Source: Spongiihabitans sp963422685 (GTDB taxonomy: Bacteria; Pseudomonadota; Gammaproteobacteria; Arenicellales; Poriferihabitantaceae). Taken from it: DNA of 64,000 nucleotides. This document shows positions 34,505 through 43,355 of this stretch, piece after piece. Position 1 is the first letter of the stretch. Each line of letters starts with the position of its first letter. The stretch covers positions 2,294,001 through 2,358,000 of the forward strand of contig OY730442.1 in assembly GCA_963422685.1 (NCBI GenBank), read 5' to 3'. A program made the position numbers and the translations under genes. The notes below the pieces were generated by a model. It ran no database searches. It was given only the letters and a program-made list of their open reading frames with translations, and had not been told where the DNA came from.

Positions 34505-36088
34505 ATGAACGCATACGCAACCGACGCTCACCACGATGCGGATCATCACGGCCCGGCGCCGGGGTTAATGCGCTGGGTTACCACCACCAACCACAAGGAT
34601 ATCGGCACTTTGTATCTGTGGTTCTCCCTGATCATGTTTTTCATCGGCGGTGCCATGGCGCTGGTGATTCGCTCGGAATTGTTTCAGCCCGGATTGCAAA
34701 TCGTAGATCCGCATTTCTTTAATCAGATGACCACGCTGCATGCGCTGGTAATGATTTTCGGCGTGGTGATGCCGGCGTTTGTCGGCCTGGCGAACTGGAT
34801 GCTGCCGATGATGGTCGGGGCGCCGGATATGGCGCTGCCGCGCATGAATAACTGGAGTTTCTGGATTCTGCCATTCGGTTTCGCCATGATGCTCTCCACC
34901 CTGTTTATGGAGGGCGGCGGGCCAGCGGCGGGCTGGACCCTGTATCCGCCGTTGTCGCTACAGTCAGGCAATGCCCTGCCTTTTGTAATTTTTTCCATTC
35001 ATATGCTCGGTGTTTCATCCATCATGGGTGCCATTAATATCATCGCCACCATCATGAATCTGCGCGCCCCGGGCATGACGTACATGAAAATGCCGCTGTT
35101 TGTATGGACCTGGTTTATTACCGCCTATTTATTGATTGCGGTGATGCCGGTGCTGGCCGGTGCGGTGACCATGTTGCTGACCGACAAATTCTTCGACACC
35201 AGTTTCTTCAGCGCCGCAGGCGGTGGTGATCCGGTCATGTTCCAGCATATTTTCTGGTTCTTCGGCCACCCTGAAGTGTATATCCTGATCCTGCCGGCAT
35301 TCGGACTGGTGTCTGAAATCATCCCGACTTTCTCCCGCAAGCGGCTGTTTGGCTATAGCTCCATGGTATACGCCACTGCGTCCATCGCATTTTTGTCTTT
35401 TATCGTATGGGCGCACCACATGTTTACCGTGGGCATGCCTTTGGTGGGCGAACTGTTTTTCATGTTCACGACCATGCTGATTGCGGTGCCCACCGGGGTG
35501 AAAGTATTTAACTGGGTGTCCACCATGTGGCGCGGGTCGTTGACGTTTGAAACGCCGATGTTGTTCGCTCTGGGTTTTGTGGTGATGTTCACCGTGGGTG
35601 GTTTTTCCGGGCTGATGCTGGCCATGACGCCGATTGATTTCCAGTACCACGATACGTATTTTGTGGTCGCACACTTTCACTATGTACTGGTGCCCGGTGC
35701 GATTTTCGGCATTATCGGCGGGGTGTATTACTGGTTGCCAAAATGGACCGGCAATATGTATGACGAAAAACTGGGCAAGTGGCATTTCTGGACTTCCACG
35801 GTTTTCGTTAATATTTTGTTCTTCCCCATGCACTTTGTCGGGCTGGCCGGAATGCCGCGGCGTATCCCGGACTATGCAGTGCAGTTTGCCGATTTCAACC
35901 AGATTGCCACCATCGGCGCATTCGGATTTGGCTTCTCGCAAATACTGCTGTTAATCGTGGTGGTCAAATGTATTGGCGGCGGTAAAAAGGCCACCGACCG
36001 GGTATGGGAAGGCGCTGAAGGACTGGAATGGACGGTTGCCTCGCCCGCGCCATACCATACATTTTCTCCACAGCCGCTGGTCAAGTAG
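34505..36088 (+). CDS. coxA: Cytochrome c oxidase subunit I
   Basis: 527 residues with about 12 helices. The haem a/a3 and CuB histidines are in TTLHALVMIFG, WFFGHPEVYILILPAFG (His-Tyr crosslink motif), AHHMFTVGMP and VAHFHYVLVPG. It is the catalytic core that reduces O2 and pumps protons. It starts 48 bp after coxB with AGAGGAAACAG upstream. The start MNAYATDAHHDADHHG is histidine-rich but not part of the core. Confidence 0.98.
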   Translation: MNAYATDAHHDADHHGPAPGLMRWVTTTNHKDIGTLYLWFSLIMFFIGGAMALVIRSELFQPGLQIVDPHFFNQMTTLHALVMIFGVVMPAFVGLANWMLPMMVGAPDMALPRMNNWSFWILPFGFAMMLSTLFMEGGGPAAGWTLYPPLSLQSGNALPFVIFSIHMLGVSSIMGAINIIATIMNLRAPGMTYMKMPLFVWTWFITAYLLIAVMPVLAGAVTMLLTDKFFDTSFFSAAGGGDPVMFQHIFWFFGHPEVYILILPAFGLVSEIIPTFSRKRLFGYSSMVYATASIAFLSFIVWAHHMFTVGMPLVGELFFMFTTMLIAVPTGVKVFNWVSTMWRGSLTFETPMLFALGFVVMFTVGGFSGLMLAMTPIDFQYHDTYFVVAHFHYVLVPGAIFGIIGGVYYWLPKWTGNMYDEKLGKWHFWTSTVFVNILFFPMHFVGLAGMPRRIPDYAVQFADFNQIATIGAFGFGFSQILLLIVVVKCIGGGKKATDRVWEGAEGLEWTVASPAPYHTFSPQPLVK

Positions 36089-36118
36089 CCTCATTGTAGA
36101 AGAGCCTGGACTGAATCA

Positions 36119-36217
36119 ATGGACAGAAGGGTTAGAAATACACTGGCGGCGCTGCTTGCGGTGGCGTTGCTGATTTATTTTGGATTTATCTTTTTGGCCG
36201 GCAGTGGGCACCTGTAA
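36119..36217 (+). CDS. 32-aa single-helix protein between coxA and ctaG
   Basis: ATG 36119 to TAA 36217 encodes a basic head (MDRRVRNTLAALL) and one hydrophobic helix ending in GFIFLAGSGHL. Tiny membrane proteins with this layout, described as cytochrome oxidase small assembly proteins, occur at this position in many proteobacterial cox operons. It is 20 bp before ctaG. The assignment rests on size, helix and position; the Shine-Dalgarno is weak. Confidence 0.65.
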   Translation: MDRRVRNTLAALLAVALLIYFGFIFLAGSGHL

Positions 36218-36236
36218 ACATCGCTGAGGCGCAAAG

Positions 36237-36764
36237 ATGTTATCTAACAGATTCCGCATCGCTCACCTGTTTTTAATTCCGCTGGTTATGTTCGGATTCG
36301 GCTATTTGATGGTGCCGATTTACAATATATTTTGCGACCTGACCGGTTTGAACGGCAAGACTGGCAGCATTTCTGTCCCCCGGGCACAGGCGCTTGAGGT
36401 TGATGAAGACAGGCTGGTCAGAGTGGAATTTCTGGGTTCATTGAATCAAACCGCGCCCTGGGAATTCGGCCCCGAGGTATCCAGCATGATGGTCAATCCC
36501 GGGAAATCCTATCGCACCCACTATATCGCTACCAATCAAATGCCCGCGGTGATGGTGGGGCAGGCCATACCCAGCGTGGCACCATCCAAAGCGGCGTCTT
36601 ATTTTAATAAAATCGAATGTTTCTGTTTTAACCGGCAAACCTTCGCCGCGCACGAGCAGAAACAAATGCCGTTAATTTTTGTTGTGGATGCAAAGTTGCC
36701 CGACGATGTCAATACGGTGACACTTTCCTATACATTTTTTGATGTAAACAGTCAGATCAATTAA
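36237..36764 (+). CDS. ctaG: Cytochrome c oxidase assembly protein CtaG (Cox11)
   Basis: 175 residues: one N-terminal membrane anchor (about 8-27), then the periplasmic copper-binding domain with YNIFCDLTGLNGKT and the copper-ligand pair CFCF within FNKIECFCFNRQTF. It delivers CuB to subunit I. At 175 residues it is slightly short for the family but complete. It lies between coxA and coxC as expected. Confidence 0.94.
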   Translation: MLSNRFRIAHLFLIPLVMFGFGYLMVPIYNIFCDLTGLNGKTGSISVPRAQALEVDEDRLVRVEFLGSLNQTAPWEFGPEVSSMMVNPGKSYRTHYIATNQMPAVMVGQAIPSVAPSKAASYFNKIECFCFNRQTFAAHEQKQMPLIFVVDAKLPDDVNTVTLSYTFFDVNSQIN

Positions 36765-36785
36765 ATATTTTCAGAGGCACAACTT

Positions 36786-37652
36786 ATGTCAGAGGCTGCG
36801 CACAATCACTACTACGTCCCGGATGCGGCGAAATGGCCGATGATCGGCTCCATTGCATTGACCCTCATACTCGGCGGATTTGCATTTTATTTGAACGGTG
36901 TGGCCTCGGGATCAATGGCGGCGATACTGGGTTTTGCGCTTTTGGTGGTGATGTTATTCGGCTGGTTTGGCACGGTCATTGGTGAAAGCGAGAAAGGCGT
37001 CTATCAGTCCTGGGAAGACATGTCTTTTCGCATGGGTATGAGTTGGTTTATTTTTTCCGAAGTGATGTTTTTCGCCGCATTCTTTGGCGCGTTGTTTTAT
37101 GCGCGAAAATATTCGGTGCCCTGGCTGCTGGGCGAAGGGTCAGGAGCTTCGACGCATGCCCAATTGTGGCGCGATTACGCTGAAATATGGCCCACCAACG
37201 GCCCTGCGGATATGGGCGGCAGCGATTTTCACATGGGATGGTGGCCGCTGCCATTCTTCAATACGGTAATTCTTCTTACCTCTGGTTTGACTGTTTCCTG
37301 GGCGCATCATGCGATTAAGTCCAACCACCGCGCACAAATTATAATCGGACTGTTTCTCACCGTATCTCTTGGATTCCTGTTTGTGTATTTACAAGGTGTG
37401 GAGTATGTGGAAGCCTATCATGCGGGCATGACCCTGGGCAGCGGGATATACGGCTCCACCTTTTTTATGCTGACCGGATTTCACGGTATGCACGTAACCC
37501 TGGGTGCAATCATATTGACGGTGATGCTGTTTCGGGCAATGTACGGACACTTCACCCCGGGAAGGCATTTCGCCTTTGAGGCTGCGGCCTGGTACTGGCA
37601 CTTCGTGGACGTGGTGTGGCTCGGCCTGTTTATATTCGTATATATACTTTAA
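36786..37652 (+). CDS. coxC: Cytochrome c oxidase subunit III
   Basis: 288 residues with seven predicted helices. YYVPDAAKWPMIGSIALT at the start, WFIFSEVMFFAAFFGALF, the FHGMHVTLGAIIL motif and the final WYWHFVDVVWLGLFIFVYIL are diagnostic. It stabilises the catalytic core and contributes to proton uptake. It starts 21 bp after ctaG with AGAGG upstream and ends just before a strong bidirectional terminator. Confidence 0.97.
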   Translation: MSEAAHNHYYVPDAAKWPMIGSIALTLILGGFAFYLNGVASGSMAAILGFALLVVMLFGWFGTVIGESEKGVYQSWEDMSFRMGMSWFIFSEVMFFAAFFGALFYARKYSVPWLLGEGSGASTHAQLWRDYAEIWPTNGPADMGGSDFHMGWWPLPFFNTVILLTSGLTVSWAHHAIKSNHRAQIIIGLFLTVSLGFLFVYLQGVEYVEAYHAGMTLGSGIYGSTFFMLTGFHGMHVTLGAIILTVMLFRAMYGHFTPGRHFAFEAAAWYWHFVDVVWLGLFIFVYIL

Positions 37653-37675
37653 CCATTGACCCGATGCGGTGGTAC

Positions 37676-37703
37676 AAAAAGCGCTGCACTGCGGCGCTTT
37701 TTT
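37676..37703. terminator. Bidirectional rho-independent terminator after coxC
   Basis: AAAAAGCGC ... GCGCTTTTTT forms a hairpin with an A run on one side and a T run on the other. It can end both coxC (+) and the convergent small membrane gene (-), whose stop codon overlaps it. Confidence 0.85.
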
Positions 37704-37914
37704 ATTGCCTGAACTGATGCGGCGTAACCCAGCCGAATTGTACGCCGATAAATAAAAGAAGCATGATAAACAATGATAATCCCACGCGGACCAACAGCGA
37801 CTTCACCACCCGTGTGGACGTGGAAGGATCTTTGACCAGGTAGTAAAACGCGGTAAACAGGCTGGCGATGACGAACAGCAGCAGGGCGATAAGTACTATT
37901 TTGAACAGCGGCAT
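37702..37914 (-). CDS. Twin-transmembrane protein, DUF2909-like
   Basis: 70 residues from ATG 37914 (MPLFKIVLIALLLFVIASLF), with a second helix SLFIMLLLFIGVQFGW and a short basic link LVKDPSTSTRVVKSLLVRVG. Proteins of this type, annotated as DUF2909 or twin transmembrane proteins, stand between coxC and surf1, divergent from surf1, in many gammaproteobacteria. Function unknown; the position suggests a role in oxidase assembly. Confidence 0.85.
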   Translation of the reverse strand: MPLFKIVLIALLLFVIASLFTAFYYLVKDPSTSTRVVKSLLVRVGLSLFIMLLLFIGVQFGWVTPHQFRQ

Positions 37915-37962
37915 TTGGTGTCCGGGTGAGCGATTGTGCGATTTGCCGAAAAGGCAGATTAT

Positions 37963-38688
37963 ATGACCACGAATCCGCTGAAAAGACCAGTCAAATCTGT
38001 GGCCGTCATACTGTATGTGGCCTGCTTGTCGTTGTTGTTGTGGCTGGGCGGATGGCAGCTCAAGCGCGGTTTTGAGAAAACACAGGTCGAGCATTCTTTA
38101 TCTGTGCATCAGGGTCAAATTTTTGCAATTGACCGGGCACCGGCACAATGGCCGCAACTGAATTATAAAATTGTTGAACTACAGGGTAATTGGGTGTCGG
38201 GCAAAACATTTTTACTGGACAACCGTGTTTCCCGGGGCAGGGTTGGATTTGAATTGCTTAGTCCATTTCGGCTTGCCGGGGATGATACGATGGTGCTGGT
38301 AAATCGGGGTTGGACGGAGAAGCGCAAGGCTATGGAATCCATGCCAATGGGTCATCCGAGCGAATCGATAAAGGTAAAAGGCCAACTCTATTTGCCAGAG
38401 AAAGGATTTACCCTGGGTCCGGCTTTGACCATGCAAAAATCCTGGCCAAAAACCATTCAATATATCGATCACGTGGCATTGTCAGACGCTATTGACAGTG
38501 CTCTGGCGCCTGTGGTGGTGGTCATGGACCCGGGTGCAAATGGCAGCCCGGATAATGAATTGACTAAGATCTGGGTGCCCTATGTGATCAACGCCTCCCG
38601 CCATTATGGTTATGCCGCCCAGTGGTGGGGGCTGGCATTGGTGCTGGTCATATTTGGCTTCATCTGGAACCACAGGGACGGAACCTGA
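37963..38688 (+). CDS. SURF1-family cytochrome oxidase assembly protein
   Basis: 241 residues from ATG 37963 (AAGGCAG upstream; a GTG at 37936 is an alternative). Two membrane helices frame the protein: LYVACLSLLLWLGGWQLKRG near the start and WWGLALVLVIFGFIW at the end. The GNWVSGKTFLLDNRVSRGRVGFELLSPF region and LVNRGWTE are characteristic. SURF1 helps insert haem a into subunit I. Confidence 0.93.
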   Translation: MTTNPLKRPVKSVAVILYVACLSLLLWLGGWQLKRGFEKTQVEHSLSVHQGQIFAIDRAPAQWPQLNYKIVELQGNWVSGKTFLLDNRVSRGRVGFELLSPFRLAGDDTMVLVNRGWTEKRKAMESMPMGHPSESIKVKGQLYLPEKGFTLGPALTMQKSWPKTIQYIDHVALSDAIDSALAPVVVVMDPGANGSPDNELTKIWVPYVINASRHYGYAAQWWGLALVLVIFGFIWNHRDGT

Positions 38689-38697
38689 ATTCCTGAA

Positions 38698-39309
38698 ATG
38701 GTTATGACATCTGCAAACAGTAGATTATTCCGCTCCAGGTTAAAACTGGTGTTTGTCTTCTGCCTTTTCCTGGGGCCTTTGCTGGCCGCATTTTTATGGT
38801 ATTACGGTTTCAGTGCAGTCCTGCTGCCACCCGGAAAATCCAATCACGTCCGGTTAATCCAGCCTGTCGCAACCCTGTCGGAGTTTAAAAACGAGCTGCA
38901 CGACAACGGCAGTATTTCTCTGGAAACGCTGAGACACAAGTGGACTATTGTGCATTTTATCGGCGCAACCTGCGCGGCCCAGTGTCAGAAACTGCTCTAC
39001 AACACGCGCCAGACCAGAATGGCGCTGGGCAAAGATGCGCACCGGGTTCAGCGAATCGCGCTGGTTGGGGATTCAGCGCTGGCCGCAGCAGTGCGAAAGT
39101 TACATGCAGATATTGCATTGGTCAAACCATCGGGACGCGGGCTGGCCGCGCAATTGTCGAAAATTAATTCAATCCACAACCCAGGGTCAGATAATGGCCT
39201 GCTGATCGATCCATTGGGCAATGTGATGATGGTGGTTTCAGTGAGTTTAGACCCTGGAAAATTATTGAAGGATTTGAAAAAGCTGCTTAAACTGTCGCGG
39301 ATTGGCTGA
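38698..39309 (+). CDS. Membrane-anchored thioredoxin-like protein, oxidase-associated
   Basis: 203 residues. One N-terminal helix (about 15-38) leads to a thioredoxin-like domain with HFIGATCAAQCQKLL; the CAAQC has the Cys-x3-Cys spacing of SCO proteins, and a GLLIDPLGNVMM segment resembles their C-terminal strand. I see no clear equivalent of the SCO copper-ligand histidine. It follows surf1 by 9 bp. It may take part in copper or thiol handling for the oxidase. ctaA, ctaB and a canonical sco gene, often next, are absent here. Confidence 0.72.
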   Translation: MVMTSANSRLFRSRLKLVFVFCLFLGPLLAAFLWYYGFSAVLLPPGKSNHVRLIQPVATLSEFKNELHDNGSISLETLRHKWTIVHFIGATCAAQCQKLLYNTRQTRMALGKDAHRVQRIALVGDSALAAAVRKLHADIALVKPSGRGLAAQLSKINSIHNPGSDNGLLIDPLGNVMMVVSVSLDPGKLLKDLKKLLKLSRIG

Positions 39310-39431
39310 TATCCGATGTCTGGCGCTTTAAACCTGTAGCTGTAGCGAAGGATATTTGTACCGGGATGCGGATACTCGCGCTCACTTGTGGTTTTGGCAG
39401 TTAGACAGTCGGCATTCAGCTCACCGCAAAG

Positions 39432-40715
39432 TTATTCGTCCCCGGAATTATCTGCTAAAGCCTCGTCTTTCGCACACTGTTGCATGCTTTCTATGGCGGA
39501 ACTTGAGGGATGGATTGCGGCGGGTGTACATGCACCCTGTTGGTCCACCGGGGCAGAGCGCTTTGTCATTCTGTACAGGGCAAATATCCCGGTGAGCAGA
39601 TGCGCACCGCCCATGCACCAGAAAAAACTGTCGTTGCCGAAAAAATCCATCGCCGCTGCAATGGCCACGGGCCCAAGCACGGCGCCTGTTCCGCCGGCCA
39701 GCACCAATGTTCCGCTGGCCGCGATCATCTGGCCGGGTTGCAAATGGTCGTTGGTGTAGGCGATACAGATTGAATACAACGGCAGCGCCAGGCCGGCAAA
39801 TAACGCCACTCCAGCCAGCAGGGCCGTATTGGAATCCCGGGAAAGCGGGACACAAATAAATGCAGCGGCGGCGCTTAGGAATGTGACTATGGTAAGAATC
39901 AAACGTCGGTCGTAACAGTCTGATAATGCGCCGATGGGCCATTGCAGCAAAATCGTGCCGACCACCGCGGCGGACATGAAGTATGAAATATTTTCCACAT
40001 CCATGCCGAGCCGCTGCCCGTATACCGGGCCCAATGCAAAAAAGGTGGCGGTCACCAGTCCAATGACAAACATGCCAAAAATTCCCAACGGGGATATTGC
40101 GTAGAGTTCGCGCAGTTTCATGCCCACCGATTGTTCGAATGTCGAAGTTGCGCTGGCTGAAAGCAGCAGCGGTACTACGGCGATGGAAATCAGTACGGAA
40201 CTGAGTATGAACAGGGCATAGTCTTTGGGATCGCCCAGATTCAGAAATAACTGGCCGACCCCCACACCCATATAGGTCACCAGCATATACAGGGAAAGCA
40301 GCTTGCCTCTGGTTGCATTGGTTGCCCGTTCATTCAGCCAGCTTTCCGCCACCACATACAGACCGGAAAAACAAAATCCGCTCACCAGGCGCAGCGCAAT
40401 CCAGACCGATATTTCGATAAAGACTGCATGCACCAGAACCGCTGCAGAAGCGAGCGCGGCCAGGGCGGCGAATACACGGATGTGGCCGACCTGCACTACA
40501 ATACGCGGCGTCATGATCGAACCGCACAAAAACCCCAGGTAGAATGACGACATGATAAAACCGGTGGTGGTAGCGGTATACCCTTCCTGGTCTGCCCGAA
40601 CCGCAAGCAATGTGCCTTGCAGACCATCGCCCAGCATCAAAATGCCAAATCCTGACAACAAGGCCCATGACGAGCGCAAAGCGGACCGCAGGGTGGATGA
40701 ATGGTCAGCGGGCAT
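39432..40715 (-). CDS. Major facilitator superfamily transporter
   Basis: 427 residues from ATG 40715; the frame is open to 40982, but the added part is not membrane-like and overlaps the divergent sulfatase. Twelve helices are predictable. The loop RLVSGFCFSGLYVVAESWLNERA resembles the YcaD-like group of MFS carriers. A hydrophilic C-terminal tail (about 40 residues) follows the last helix. It is divergent from the sulfatase and may move its substrate or product, which is inference from position only. Confidence 0.82.
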   Translation of the reverse strand: MPADHSSTLRSALRSSWALLSGFGILMLGDGLQGTLLAVRADQEGYTATTTGFIMSSFYLGFLCGSIMTPRIVVQVGHIRVFAALAALASAAVLVHAVFIEISVWIALRLVSGFCFSGLYVVAESWLNERATNATRGKLLSLYMLVTYMGVGVGQLFLNLGDPKDYALFILSSVLISIAVVPLLLSASATSTFEQSVGMKLRELYAISPLGIFGMFVIGLVTATFFALGPVYGQRLGMDVENISYFMSAAVVGTILLQWPIGALSDCYDRRLILTIVTFLSAAAAFICVPLSRDSNTALLAGVALFAGLALPLYSICIAYTNDHLQPGQMIAASGTLVLAGGTGAVLGPVAIAAAMDFFGNDSFFWCMGGAHLLTGIFALYRMTKRSAPVDQQGACTPAAIHPSSSAIESMQQCAKDEALADNSGDE

Positions 40716-40845
40716 TTCCTGATTGTAAGGTAGATATGGAAATTGCGGGTTGCAGGCGGTGTTGCCGATATTTTTTCCCGACTGAAGTATATCGGAATAC
40801 AATTCCAGCAAACCCGACCAGTTCCTGAAATCTGCATAATCTGCA

Positions 40846-42381
40846 ATGAAAAAACCCAACTTCCTCTTCATCTGCACCGACCAGCAGCGTTCCGACAGTT
40901 TGGGTTGCGCCGGCAGCACCATCGCGCACACGCCGAACATCGACACCATTGCCCAATCCGGTGTGCGTTTGACGCGACACATTACACCGATGCAGATCTG
41001 TTCGCCGAGCAGGGCGAGTATGTTGACCGGGCGGTATCCGCGTAATCATCAATTGATTATGAATGGCATGGCCCTGCCCGAATCCGTGCCGGTTTTGACC
41101 ACGTATCTGGCCGGTGCCGGTTATCGAACCCATAGCGTGGGCAAGCAGCATCTGCAACCGCTGCTGGCCCCGGCGCACTGCGGAATGCCGGATTCCCGGG
41201 CATTTTGGCGCCGCCCCGGGTCGGAAAACTGGCGAGGACCCTATTACGGTTACCAGACCGCAGAGCTGTTGCTGGGCGAATCCGATACCGCCCATCTTGC
41301 TGGCCATTACGCACAGTGGCTAAACCAGTACCATCCTGAATCCCTGCAACTGTTGCAGCCATCCAGCGCCGCACAGCCGCCACCGGCAGACCTGGATGAA
41401 ATCTGGCGCTCGTCCATGCCGGCAGAGCATCATTACAATACCTGGATAACCGATCATGCCGTGCAGTTTCTGGAACAACAAAATGATGATGACCAATCCT
41501 TCTTTTTGTTCGTTTCTTATCCAGACCCCCATCATCCGTTTGACCCGCCGGCGAAATATGCGGATCGCTATGACCCGAATGATATGCCGTTACCCCGGGT
41601 TGACCCGCATGAGCTGTGCCGCATGCCGCCTTATTACCGGGAGCTGTACCCCAAAGGCCAGGGTTTTCGCGAGCTCTACTGGGCCGGCAGGATGGATATG
41701 GAGGCCGGGTCAATGATTACCACGGAAGATATCAGTGATGAATCCATGCGCAGGGCGATTGCCTATACCTACGCCATGATTGAAATGATCGATGACGGTG
41801 TGGGACGGATTTTATCGTCGCTGGAGCAGCGCGGTGATGCAGAAAATACCTGGGTGATATTTACATCCGATCATGGGGAATTGCTGGGCGATCATGGACT
41901 GCTGCATAAAGGCCCTCCGCCTTATCGCCAGCTTACGGAAGTCCCTTTATTGATGCGCGGCCCCGGCATTGCCGAAGGTGAAATCGTGAATGCTCTGACC
42001 AGCCATATTGACCTGGCGCCGACCATACTGGAGCTGGCCGATGTGCAGGCCGATGACGCAAATTTTGATGGAGTGAGCCTGGCAGCGTTATTATCCGGGG
42101 AAGTAAACAACCCGAGATCGTATAACTTTGGCGAGTATCATCCTTCCGCCAGAATGGATTTATACAATCAAACGGTAATCACCGACACATGGCGGCTGAC
42201 GCTTTATCCCCACCATCGCGAATGGGGCGAGCTGTTTGATCTTGCGCATGATCCATCGGAGCGAAACAATATATTTGCCGATGCTTCGGCGGGCCGGGTC
42301 AGGCAGGCGCTTGGGACCATCCTGGCCACTGCGTTTCCGCCGCAGCCAACGGTGGAGAATGAATGGCTGTGTAAATGGTAG
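40846..42381 (+). CDS. Type I sulfatase, arylsulfatase/choline-sulfatase-like
   Basis: 511 residues. The N-terminal metal-binding FICTDQQRSDSLG and the formylglycine motif C52-S-P-S-R with ASMLTGRYPRNH are intact, so it would need conversion of Cys52 to formylglycine. Further features are the VGKQHLQ lysine/histidine region and FTSDHGELLGDHGLLHKG near residue 345. It hydrolyses a sulfate ester; the substrate is unknown. No signal peptide is seen, suggesting a cytoplasmic enzyme supplied by a transporter such as the divergent MFS protein. Confidence 0.88.
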   Translation: MKKPNFLFICTDQQRSDSLGCAGSTIAHTPNIDTIAQSGVRLTRHITPMQICSPSRASMLTGRYPRNHQLIMNGMALPESVPVLTTYLAGAGYRTHSVGKQHLQPLLAPAHCGMPDSRAFWRRPGSENWRGPYYGYQTAELLLGESDTAHLAGHYAQWLNQYHPESLQLLQPSSAAQPPPADLDEIWRSSMPAEHHYNTWITDHAVQFLEQQNDDDQSFFLFVSYPDPHHPFDPPAKYADRYDPNDMPLPRVDPHELCRMPPYYRELYPKGQGFRELYWAGRMDMEAGSMITTEDISDESMRRAIAYTYAMIEMIDDGVGRILSSLEQRGDAENTWVIFTSDHGELLGDHGLLHKGPPPYRQLTEVPLLMRGPGIAEGEIVNALTSHIDLAPTILELADVQADDANFDGVSLAALLSGEVNNPRSYNFGEYHPSARMDLYNQTVITDTWRLTLYPHHREWGELFDLAHDPSERNNIFADASAGRVRQALGTILATAFPPQPTVENEWLCKW

Positions 42382-42407
42382 TGGTCTGACGGCGCTGTCA
42401 AGGAAGT

Positions 42408-43337
42408 TTAGAAGGAGCGCTCACGGGAGCGAACAATCTCGCTCATCACCTCATTGTACGGTGCGCGGGTTCCGACCCGGGCCGCGACAATGGGCACCAT
42501 GCCGTTAATCGCATCAATTTCCGAGCGCCGGCGGTTGCGGTGATCCTGCAACATGGAAGGCCTGGCTTCGGGCATTTTTTCGCCAAATTGGGTGACGTAG
42601 CGTTCAGCATCGTCGAAGGTGAAGGCGATATTTTTGGCACGCCCGGCGGCATAGGCTTCCAGTCCACAGGTTCTGGCGATGTTCCAACGGTGCGGGTCGG
42701 CCATCAATTCGCGCACATTGCAATTGAACACGGTGCAGGGTGCGCTGTAGGTGACATTACAGAGAAATTTCTCCCAGAGTAGCGGATTGATATCATCGAA
42801 TGCTCTGGCGTTGAAACCGGCATTCCGCCACACCGCCGCCACCGCTTCCAGCCGTTCCGACCAGCCGCCGCGCATCTCGCCCAGGCGGATTAGCGCCATT
42901 CCATTGTGATGTACATGCCCGGGCCCAACCATGGACGCCCCAAATCCTTCGGCCACGCCAAGCAGTATATGATCACTGTCGATGGCAGATTGAATTCTTT
43001 CCGCGGCGCCGAGTCCGTTTTGAATGGTGAGAATCAGGGTATTGCTAGCGATGAGTTCACGCGCGGACCTGGCGGCGGCTTCAACCCCAGATGCCTTGGT
43101 TGCAATAATAACCAGGTCGCAAATTCCGATGCCCCGGGTCGAGGTACAAGCGCCAATTGATGTGACTACTCTATCTCCGCTGGCGCCGCTGACGCGCAGT
43201 CCGGCGCGGGCAATCGCATCGATATGATCCTGCCGGATATCCACCACATGGACTTCATTTACACCATCGGCCAGCAGGCCGGCATAAACCGAACCCATTG
43301 CGCCGGCGCCGATGATTACTATTTTCAAAACCCGCAA
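42408..43337 (-). CDS. Ketopantoate reductase-family (PanE/ApbA) oxidoreductase
   Basis: 309 residues with the NADP motif VIIGAGAMGSVYAGLLA at the start, ILTIQNGLGAAERI, and the catalytic-lysine region NPLLWEKFLCNVTYSA. The C-terminal RPSMLQDHRNRRRSEIDAINGMV is the PanE signature. Classical PanE makes pantoate for coenzyme A. The location at the end of a quaternary-amine operon, 18 bp after the MttB-like gene, leaves room for a different 2-keto or 3-keto acid substrate. TTG at 43337 or 43328 is the start. Confidence 0.84.
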   Translation of the reverse strand: MRVLKIVIIGAGAMGSVYAGLLADGVNEVHVVDIRQDHIDAIARAGLRVSGASGDRVVTSIGACTSTRGIGICDLVIIATKASGVEAAARSARELIASNTLILTIQNGLGAAERIQSAIDSDHILLGVAEGFGASMVGPGHVHHNGMALIRLGEMRGGWSERLEAVAAVWRNAGFNARAFDDINPLLWEKFLCNVTYSAPCTVFNCNVRELMADPHRWNIARTCGLEAYAAGRAKNIAFTFDDAERYVTQFGEKMPEARPSMLQDHRNRRRSEIDAINGMVPIVAARVGTRAPYNEVMSEIVRSRERSF

Positions 43338-43355
43338 CCCCGTAGTATTTAAATT

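Noticed and set aside
34019..35941. Long minus-strand frames within the coxB/coxA genes
   Set aside because: They are antisense shadows of strongly conserved coding sequence, with His/Gln/Arg-rich translations.
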